Assembly: GCA_026398575.1 (NCBI GenBank)
Contig: JAPLSP010000500.1
Coordinates: 1-11,325, forward strand
DNA: 11,325 nucleotides
Direction of reading: 5' to 3'
DNA from: Candidatus Sumerlaeota bacterium
Lineage (GTDB): Bacteria; Sumerlaeota; Sumerlaeia; JADFCT01
The position numbers and the translations under genes were made by a program. Each line of letters starts with the position of its first letter. Position 1 is the stretch's first letter. Below are positions 5,539 through 11,325 of the stretch, in pieces. Under the pieces are notes generated by a model that did no database searches, was not told the origin of the DNA, and was given only the letters and a program-made list of their open reading frames with translations.

Positions 5539-6896
5539 TTGCGTTTGCCTTTCTTTGGCTTTGGCGGCTCCGCTTCCATGCGGGGCATCGTTGCGCTAAT
5601 CTGTCGTCGCCGCTCCAATGCCTTTGTCGTTACTCCTGGAGAGATCGCGCCCGCCAGAACCTTCATCAATGGCGAATAATTTTTTGCTGCATCTTTCCAT
5701 GCTTCTTCCCCGCCGGCAATTAATTCTGTCGCTTGCGCCGCCACTCGCGCTTCCACGTGCGGCCGAATCGCCGTCGCCAAGATACCGAGTTCTGTATGTT
5801 TGCGGTTCGATTCGTGCCAAGGACGAAGCTGGGCAGGCAGCTTCTTCCCTTCATTTTCCCATCGGATCAATAGCTCATCTGCTCCAAATAACGCTTCGGG
5901 TAGTTCCAGCAGATTTTCCCAAACGTCAATGTTCTTGGCTTTATTTGTTGCAAAGCCTGTCACAAACAAGTGCAGCGGTTTAGGGCCGCCATGTGCAAGG
6001 AAATTTGCCATTAATGCGGTCCATGGCCGATCCATGCGGAAATATCCTGCTGTCAGATCCGGCGCCTTGACTTTTTTTTCAGGTTCCTCCGCATAGCTAA
6101 CGACGTGCGGGTCTGTCCACACTTTCGACTCAAGAGTTCCTGCGCTTTCGCTCTCGCATGATCTGACAAGCATATCAGATCGCACGCCGCATGATGCGCA
6201 TGCGCCTGCTGTGTCGCCCGGTTCATGAAGCCAGACGCGGCGCGAAAGCGCGCTCAATCCCGTAAGGATTGGCACATCGCTATTCCCTTCAGGCCGCGCA
6301 AGCGGATTGTCCAAGGCAAAGATGCCAAGGTTTTCGACTGGAGGACAATTAATTTGCAAAGTATCAAGCAAAGATTCGCCGATTGGGATTACATAGATTG
6401 GCGGCGTTCCATTGATTCCCGATTTGAGATCCGGCAACCCGCTTACCGAGAACATAGGCAGCCTTAGAAGCCCCATTATGCAGCAAGGCAGACACAAACC
6501 GGCATCATAATCCTCGATATGACAGAAATGCACATAGTTGTGTCCCGATGGCGCTTCCTGAATAAGGTCCGTGATAGGCCGGCGCCTGCGCGCCGTTTGG
6601 TCCTGATAAAAACGCAGACCTTCTCCAAGGAGGTTAAATAAATTCCTCTGCTGTTTAAGCTTGTTAATGCAGGCCTGCCATTTCGCATTCTCCAAATTGC
6701 TGCCGCCCCAGTATGTAAGGGCGATCAAGAATCTGAGAATCGCCGCACGATCCATTGGATTGGGCGCGGCGATTTGACGGATGTCTGCTGCGTTCTCGAA
6801 GGCTTGCTGTATTCCGATCTTCGCCACAGTTCCATCGTGATAGATAACCGGCATCCAAGCTTGATCCAGCAAATTATAGTCGGTTGTGTTTTTCAT
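5535..6896 (-). CDS. cse1: Cascade large subunit Cse1 (Cas8e, CasA)
   Basis: Cse1 recognises the PAM, opens the target duplex and, in classical I-E systems, recruits Cas3. The protein begins Y7-N-L-L-D-Q-A-W-M-P-V, the usual Cse1 N-terminus. It carries the two zinc-binding pairs C135-x2-C138 and C233-x2-C236, the M148-F-S-V-S-G segment before the glycine-rich loop, and S159-G-I-N-G-T-P-P. The C-terminal helical bundle covers roughly residues 320-440, followed by a Lys-rich end. At 453 residues it is somewhat shorter than E. coli CasA (502). Whether the missing part is the Cas3-docking surface cannot be judged by eye. The ATG at 6894-6896 is the first gene of the operon; only a weak GGAG lies 14 bases upstream. 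Confidence 0.93.
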   Translation of the reverse strand: MKNTTDYNLLDQAWMPVIYHDGTVAKIGIQQAFENAADIRQIAAPNPMDRAAILRFLIALTYWGGSNLENAKWQACINKLKQQRNLFNLLGEGLRFYQDQTARRRRPITDLIQEAPSGHNYVHFCHIEDYDAGLCLPCCIMGLLRLPMFSVSGLPDLKSGINGTPPIYVIPIGESLLDTLQINCPPVENLGIFALDNPLARPEGNSDVPILTGLSALSRRVWLHEPGDTAGACASCGVRSDMLVRSCESESAGTLESKVWTDPHVVSYAEEPEKKVKAPDLTAGYFRMDRPWTALMANFLAHGGPKPLHLFVTGFATNKAKNIDVWENLLELPEALFGADELLIRWENEGKKLPAQLRPWHESNRKHTELGILATAIRPHVEARVAAQATELIAGGEEAWKDAAKNYSPLMKVLAGAISPGVTTKALERRRQISATMPRMEAEPPKPKKGKRK

Positions 6897-7020
6897 AGCT
6901 CAGTATATTTCTCCGAAGGTGATAATAGACGCGCCTTGCTCCTGATCTGAATGCTCGTTTTTCACTTTTATATTCAGGCTGTTGCTTTCTTGATAGCGGG
7001 GCAGCAGCCATCGCAGACGC

Positions 7021-7026
7021 ATTATA
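7021..7026 (-). promoter_or_regulatory. Candidate -10 element for the cas operon
   Basis: A perfect TATAAT on the minus strand lies in the 192-base gap between the hydrolase gene and cse1. No good -35 lies at the normal distance; a TTGACC (plus 7066-7071) is 39 bases away, too far to pair with it. If used, it gives a 5' leader of about 115 bases. The gap holds nothing else I can name. Confidence 0.3.
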
Positions 7027-7088
7027 CTTTAATGATACAAAGCGATAGCGCGTTTTAGCGCGGCTGGTCAAGAGGAAAAGGAAAATGA

Positions 7089-7784
7089 CTATATGAAAGG
7101 CCGCGGGCCTATGATTGGGCGCAGCCAGACATAAAGCGCTCCGAGAATGAGCCACGCGAATGAGACAACCCACGCTCGGCGCTGCCATTGGGGGCGCTGG
7201 CCTTCGCGTGATGCTCTGCTCAGAAAATCGCGCTGAATCATCCAGGCGGCGGCGGTTATTATCAGCAGCCAAGGATCGAGTGAATTGACGCGATTTAGTT
7301 GCGCGTCGAAGGTCGAGAAAGGCCAGAAAATTCTGAGTGTGCCCCAGGAGGTGATGGCGTCCAGGATGAAATGGATGAATACTGCAATCAGCGCGATGCT
7401 GAAAAGTCTTTGCAGTGAAGGTTGAGCAATGAAACCAAGACTTGGCTGATCAGTCGCATTGGCAATCGGTTGGTTTTTTCTGCGAAGTGACGGCAGGAGC
7501 CATCGTTCCGGCCAATAGCGCGCGATCAGGGCCGAAACGGCGGCTATCGCGAGAAAGCCGATGACCGAGTGCGTCAGGACGCGATGGTACTTTGCATAAA
7601 GGGCGCTGGGCGCAGCGCCGCCGGTATCCAGAAGTCCCAGGATTCCGTCGGCGTCCGGCAGCAGCGCGCCGAGGATCACGCATGCGCGGTCGCGCCATCG
7701 GGCAAAAGATTTACTTTGGCCCGCCGGCGCCGGAATCGGCTCGGTCCAGAGCAACGCGCCTAAAATGTGAGTGACGGAGTCCAT
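7089..7784 (-). CDS. YdjM/DUF457-family membrane-bound putative metal-dependent hydrolase
   Basis: The 231-residue protein has the conserved pattern of the YdjM family (Pfam PF04307): T5-H6-I-L-G-A near the N-terminus, L42-P-D44-A-D46, H67-R-V-L-T-H72-S, and H138-F-I-L-D142-A-I-T-S-W-G. These His and Asp residues would form the metal site of a putative hydrolase. Hydrophobic segments at about 74-90, 126-142, 172-183 and 205-221 predict an inner-membrane protein. The substrate is unknown for the family. E. coli YdjM is LexA-regulated, but I see no LexA box here. The ATG at 7782-7784 is preferred to one 93 bases upstream because the family homology starts M-D-S-V-T-H and the extra residues would be encoded by the intergenic palindrome. 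No clear Shine-Dalgarno is present. It occupies the place where cas3 often lies but is unrelated to it. Confidence 0.85.
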   Translation of the reverse strand: MDSVTHILGALLWTEPIPAPAGQSKSFARWRDRACVILGALLPDADGILGLLDTGGAAPSALYAKYHRVLTHSVIGFLAIAAVSALIARYWPERWLLPSLRRKNQPIANATDQPSLGFIAQPSLQRLFSIALIAVFIHFILDAITSWGTLRIFWPFSTFDAQLNRVNSLDPWLLIITAAAWMIQRDFLSRASREGQRPQWQRRAWVVSFAWLILGALYVWLRPIIGPRPFI

Positions 7785-7812
7785 AGGCCCAAGCTGATTT
7801 TGAAATGACCAA

Positions 7813-7869
7813 CAGGCAGAATCATTGAGGGCAGAATCATTATCATTCTGCCCCCAATCATTCTGCCTG
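7813..7869. repeat. Long near-perfect inverted repeat (25-base arms, 7-base loop)
   Basis: Arms 7813-7837 and 7845-7869 are reverse complements with two mismatches, around the loop CATTATC. Each arm contains two copies of the GCAGAAT / ATTCTGC core found in the neighbouring tandem units, so this looks like one unit lying inverted next to another. It ends 29 bases before the hydrolase start codon. Transcribed on the minus strand it would form a long hairpin in the 5' region of that gene or the 3' region of the gene before it. Confidence 0.85.
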
Positions 7870-8115
7870 CGTTTCACCGGCTGACAGAGTAATTATCATT
7901 CTGCCCTCAATAATTCTGCCTGCGTTTCGACCGCCGGCTGACAGAATAATTATGATTCCGCCCTCAATGATTCTGCCTGCGTTTCGACCGTTGGATGACG
8001 GAATAATTATGATTCTGCCCTCAATGATTCTGCCTTCGTTTCGACCGCTGGATGATAGAATAATTATGATTCTGCCCTCAATGATTCTGCCTGCGTTTCG
8101 ACTGCCAACTGACAG
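7868..8115. repeat. Tandem repeat: four units of 53-57 bases plus a partial fifth
   Basis: Units begin TGCGTTTC (unit 4 TTCGTTTC) at 7868 (53 bases), 7921, 7978 and 8035 (57 each), with a 24-base partial at 8092-8115. Within each unit ATGATTCTGCC occurs twice, four bases apart, with single-base variants in units 1 and 2. GACAGAAT-7 bases-ATTCTGCC can form a small stem. Differences between units cluster after CGACC. The partial copy ends at the last base before the TAG stop of the GxGYxYP gene. Together with the inverted repeat, this fills the 331-base gap between the two genes, and I see no small gene in it. Confidence 0.92.
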
Positions 8116-11058
8116 CTATTGAGTAATCTCCCATAAAACAATTTCACTCACTGCCAGCGAGGCTTTGCCGGGCCAATAGACGCGGGTTTCGAGGGCGCCG
8201 CCGGGATGAGTGAATTCGAGCGGGAAGGCGCGCCAGGCGTTGAGCGGCGTTTCCGCTGTCGTGATTGCGCGCGCCGCCGCGTCTGTTTTCGCGTCGGCGG
8301 CGTGAACGTCTATGCGCGCCAGCTCCCCCACCCCTTCGCCAATACGTTTGAGGCGGAAAAGCGCCAGATAGCGCCCTGGCGGCAATGGCTTGTAGGGGCC
8401 GAAGATAACGTGTCCTGCTTCAGTCTCGCCCGTTTTCGCGACCCAGATTTTCCCGCCTGCGATTGCGCCATCGGCTTGCGCAACGCCGGAACGATGCGAG
8501 AGCTCTGCCGCCACGAAGCGGTCGGCGTATCGCAACGAACCGCGCTGCGGCAATGCGCCGGCGACTTCGCGCGAGGGGATAATTTGCAGTCCGATATCAT
8601 TCGATGCTTCTCCGAAAACGCCATGGAACGCGATTTTCAGCGACTTGCCTTGCGGCTTGCCGCGGAAGACGAACGTTTGGGACTGAAGCGCAGGAATCTC
8701 GGCGCGCGCAGGCTCGACCTTGGCGCCGTCAAGCCCTTCAGCCACTTTTGCGCTGACTGCCAGCGGCGCATTCGTCGCATTGAAGGCCGACGCCTGAAAG
8801 CATATCTCCTGTCCTTCTATCGCCATTACGCTCGGCGCGCATCGCACTACGATCTTGCTCCGCGCGAGCGCTTGGGATGCGAGCGCCGCAAGATGATCCG
8901 GCCTGACCGCAATGTATTGCGATCCCAGGCGTTCCATGACTTCGGGCAGTGTGGACAAATCGGCGCCCCAGTTCCAGATGAAGGCATGTAGAAACGCCGG
9001 CCGCGCCGTTGGCGTGGCGGCGCGAATCTGCTCGACGAACAGATCGCTCTTGCGCTGGCGCGTGGCGCCTTCCTCCCAATTGGTCACCGCGTGAAAGACG
9101 GGCACGCCGCGCGCCGTGGGATAAAAGGCTTCATCGTAGCGGCTCAGGCGGCGGCCATAATCGGGGAAAATCCCATCCACGTCCGGTATGTCGGACGCAT
9201 AGCGGGAAATCAAATCCTCCCGCGTGGCATTCATGATCCAAATCTGGCGCAGGTCCGAGCGCGCCAAATATTCGCGTGTCAGCGTGAGGAATCCGTCGAA
9301 GACTCGTTTGCGTGCCTCCGGTTCGAATCGCTGCCCGTAGTCGTCCGGATAGGTGTACCCCACTCCGGAAACGGCGCCAACGAAGGCGTCCGCCGGTCCG
9401 GCGTTGGCATAATAGTAGTCGGCAACAGCAGGCATCAACAATGCGGCGCACGGCGAAAAACTCCAGGCGATCGGGACGCGGCCATGCGCCTTGTCGCGCC
9501 AGAGTTGCGGAAAATTGCCCCGGCTCAGGACCGGCAAATTGTCGCCATCCGACATGAGCCACGTCAGATAAACCTTGTTGGGCTGCAGCTCGGGCGCGGG
9601 CGGGCGGCGTTGTTTCAGTTCGGGCGCCGGGAAGCCGGATTGCAGGCTGAGATTCGTGGCGCTCACCGACCCCACCAGGAATTTGCCGTATTGCGCAAAC
9701 AGCCGAACGCCGCCGCCTTCGCCGATGCCGACGTCGTCGCCGGCCCAGGGGAATCCCATGACGGGAATGTTCGCGGGATATTTGGCGAGAATTTCCTCCA
9801 TCAGGCGCGCCTCGGCCGTCGGGTCGCCGCCGGGCTGCGCGCCGTCAATCGGGCCGGTGATCCAAAACGTGAAGACGCGCTGCTGATAAAGGTAGTCGCG
9901 CAATCCGCTCACGTCATCGGGATAAAGACACGCCAAAACGAAATGATTGAGCTGGGGCCAGAGATGATCGAAGGCCCAGCGATAGGCTTCGGCGTTTGTC
10001 TTCCAGCGTCCGCGCAGATCGTCGAGGACGGGTAGCCCCAACTCGCGCGCCAAACGCGGCGAGACCACGAGGCCGTCCTTGACGGAGGCAATCATCATCG
10101 CCACGTTTTTCGTGGATGAAAGGCGCGGATCGCATAGGACGACGCCTTTGATTTTTTCCCGATAGCGCGCGATAAGCACCATGGGATCACCGGCGGCGTC
10201 TTCGCCTTCGATCCATTTTCGCGACTTCATCCAATCGAGCCACTGCCGGTCTGTTTCGTCCAACAGCGCATAAAGAGAGGGCTGTTCGCGATTGACCAGC
10301 CCCTGCAAAGACAGAAGCGCCATGCGGCGATCGGTGGGGAGGTTGCGCAAATCCATGACGGTCAAACGCGAGGCCGGCTTCGGCGCGTGCGGGAAGACAT
10401 CCGGGAACGGGCGCGCTTCGGGACGATATGGCAGATTGTCGGGCTTCCCGCTTGGCGAGGCGCTGGGCGCGCGCAAAGCGGAAATCCCGCCGCCGCCTTC
10501 CAGCGCGAAGAGCGTCACTTTATCGAGGCGCACTCCGGCGTAGCCATTCCAGAAGAGTCGGCATTCGAGTTTGCCGCCGGGAGAGCGGAACGCCAGAGGA
10601 ATCTGCGCATAGCGTTCGCGCGAGAGGTCGCCCGTCCAGACGTCGCGCGCCGCGAGTATCTTCACGGAAACGCCGACGGAGGCATCCAACTGAGCCGTCA
10701 CGTCGTCTTCGGTCTGGTCCAGAAGCTTGAGCCGGAAGAAGGCGACGTAATCGCCCGCGGGCGTTTCGAGATAGGGACCGAAGATCAGATGCTTGCTTGC
10801 GGTATCGGCGCCGCTGCGCGCTTCCCACGCGTTGCCGCCGGAGGCATCGGCGTCGGCAGCGGCGTGGCCGGTGTTGTGATTCGCCGGCGTCTCCGCCTCC
10901 CACGAGCGAATCAACCGATAAGTTCCCTTGGGCAGACGCTCGCGCGAGGGAACTTCGCGCAGAATGTCTTCGGGCGGAGTTTGCGCCACGACAGAGACTG
11001 ATAGAATTGTCGCCAGCCAAGATATGAGAAATAGCGATCTTGTCATGAATCTTGTCAT
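8116..11058 (-). CDS. Secreted GxGYxYP-family putative glycoside hydrolase with duplicated flanking domains
   Basis: A signal peptide (R3..R7, hydrophobic 9-24, V-V-A/Q cleavage near 25) marks export. The core matches the GxGYxYP family of putative glycoside hydrolases. An N-terminal part lies at ~232-400, with L249-S-L-Q-G-L-V-N-R. The catalytic-type part lies at ~495-725, with S503-D-G-D-N and the name-giving G565-V-G-Y-T-Y-P571. Residues ~735-825 look like an Ig-like strand-rich domain. Residues ~52-187 and ~846-978 are clearly related to each other: both have an A-E start, H-(L/V)-I-F-G-P-Y, an F-R-L-K strand and P-G-G-x-L-E. They may bind carbohydrate. The 980-residue form starts at the ATG at 11056-11058; an ATG at 11163 would bury the signal peptide. 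A GGAGG lies 15 bases upstream, rather far. Substrate is unknown. Confidence 0.88.
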   Translation of the reverse strand: MTRFMTRSLFLISWLATILSVSVVAQTPPEDILREVPSRERLPKGTYRLIRSWEAETPANHNTGHAAADADASGGNAWEARSGADTASKHLIFGPYLETPAGDYVAFFRLKLLDQTEDDVTAQLDASVGVSVKILAARDVWTGDLSRERYAQIPLAFRSPGGKLECRLFWNGYAGVRLDKVTLFALEGGGGISALRAPSASPSGKPDNLPYRPEARPFPDVFPHAPKPASRLTVMDLRNLPTDRRMALLSLQGLVNREQPSLYALLDETDRQWLDWMKSRKWIEGEDAAGDPMVLIARYREKIKGVVLCDPRLSSTKNVAMMIASVKDGLVVSPRLARELGLPVLDDLRGRWKTNAEAYRWAFDHLWPQLNHFVLACLYPDDVSGLRDYLYQQRVFTFWITGPIDGAQPGGDPTAEARLMEEILAKYPANIPVMGFPWAGDDVGIGEGGGVRLFAQYGKFLVGSVSATNLSLQSGFPAPELKQRRPPAPELQPNKVYLTWLMSDGDNLPVLSRGNFPQLWRDKAHGRVPIAWSFSPCAALLMPAVADYYYANAGPADAFVGAVSGVGYTYPDDYGQRFEPEARKRVFDGFLTLTREYLARSDLRQIWIMNATREDLISRYASDIPDVDGIFPDYGRRLSRYDEAFYPTARGVPVFHAVTNWEEGATRQRKSDLFVEQIRAATPTARPAFLHAFIWNWGADLSTLPEVMERLGSQYIAVRPDHLAALASQALARSKIVVRCAPSVMAIEGQEICFQASAFNATNAPLAVSAKVAEGLDGAKVEPARAEIPALQSQTFVFRGKPQGKSLKIAFHGVFGEASNDIGLQIIPSREVAGALPQRGSLRYADRFVAAELSHRSGVAQADGAIAGGKIWVAKTGETEAGHVIFGPYKPLPPGRYLALFRLKRIGEGVGELARIDVHAADAKTDAAARAITTAETPLNAWRAFPLEFTHPGGALETRVYWPGKASLAVSEIVLWEITQ

Positions 11059-11325
11059 AGTGAGGTGAATTTGCCTCCATTGAGTTCGGGACGATGATCG
11101 CCATCCCGAAAAAGCGGGCAAGCGGTTTCTTGAGGCGCATCCCGACACGCGTTTGGAATCCACCGTTCATTTAGCGGCAAAACAATGCCTGACAAAATGA
11201 GTACCTGGTGCGTATATTCGTAAATGCGATAACATAGAACCATCGCGAATACTCATGCCGGAAGAATGGATTCATGCGGATAAGAGCGGCGCCAGCATTT
11301 GGAGTGCGGTTGCTTGCTGCCGCTT
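11059..11325. other. Upstream region of the GxGYxYP gene, no gene seen
   Basis: These 267 bases hold no reading frame I can support. A weak promoter-like pair is present on the minus strand: TTGTCA (plus 11190-11195) and TAAATG (plus 11168-11173), 16 bases apart. It would read into the GxGYxYP gene, but the match is poor. Confidence 0.3.

Noticed and set aside
7098..7110. AGGCC-GCG-GGCCT as a terminator of the hydrolase gene
   Set aside because: The stem is only 5 bp, lies inside the coding end, and is not followed by a T run.
7785..7877. Longer hydrolase starting at 7877
   Set aside because: The extra 31 residues are encoded by the inverted repeat, while the family match starts at M-D-S-V-T-H.
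7868..8115. The 57-base repeats as a second CRISPR array
   Set aside because: There are no unique spacers: almost the whole unit is conserved, so this is a plain tandem repeat.
8116..11058. The large gene as a possible cas3
   Set aside because: It has a signal peptide and GxGYxYP motifs, and no HD or helicase motifs.
11059..11163. Longer N-terminus of the GxGYxYP protein from an ATG at 11163
   Set aside because: It would place 35 polar residues before a clear signal peptide.

Overview
The window holds a type I-E CRISPR-Cas locus at positions 1-6896. It is followed by a putative membrane hydrolase, a block of intergenic repeats, and a large secreted protein of the GxGYxYP putative glycoside hydrolase family. 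Every gene I can support is on the minus strand, so the locus reads from right to left. The organism is bacterial with moderately high GC. GxGYxYP proteins are typical of polysaccharide-degrading Bacteroidota and Planctomycetes/Verrucomicrobia/Lentisphaerae-type bacteria. With the palindromic repeats this suggests an uncultured member of such a group, but I cannot fix the phylum from this sequence.

Cas operon (6896 down to 286): the order is cse1 (cas8e), cse2 (cas11), cas7e, cas5e, cas6e, cas1, cas2. All junctions overlap by 1 to 7 bases except cas6e-cas1, which has a 40-base gap. An AT-rich leader with a promoter-like sequence (156-285) and three identical 29-base repeats with 32-base spacers (5-155) follow. 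The array runs off the left edge.

The key discovery is that Cas5e is not the usual ~225-250 residues but 365. Its C-terminus is an HNH (beta-beta-alpha-metal) nuclease domain with two CxxC zinc knuckles. No cas3 helicase-nuclease gene is present: the gene upstream of cse1 is an unrelated YdjM-type hydrolase. The best reading is a Cas5-HNH type I-E system, in which Cascade carries its own nuclease on a structural subunit instead of recruiting Cas3. Cas5-HNH Cascades were reported recently from large-scale sequence mining, so the architecture is rare rather than unprecedented. This copy adds unusual details: a Gln where the HNH motif normally has its first His/Asp, long disordered tails on Cas1 and Cas2, a charged insertion in Cas7, and a perfect 9-bp palindrome embedded in the cas2 tail.

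Right half: a YdjM/DUF457-family membrane protein (7089-7784) is preceded by a ~56-base near-perfect inverted repeat (7813-7869) and four 57-base tandem units plus a partial fifth (7868-8115). The repeats stop exactly at the stop codon of the GxGYxYP gene (8116-11058). That protein has a signal peptide and a duplicated beta-rich domain flanking its catalytic core. I see no functional link between these genes and the CRISPR system.
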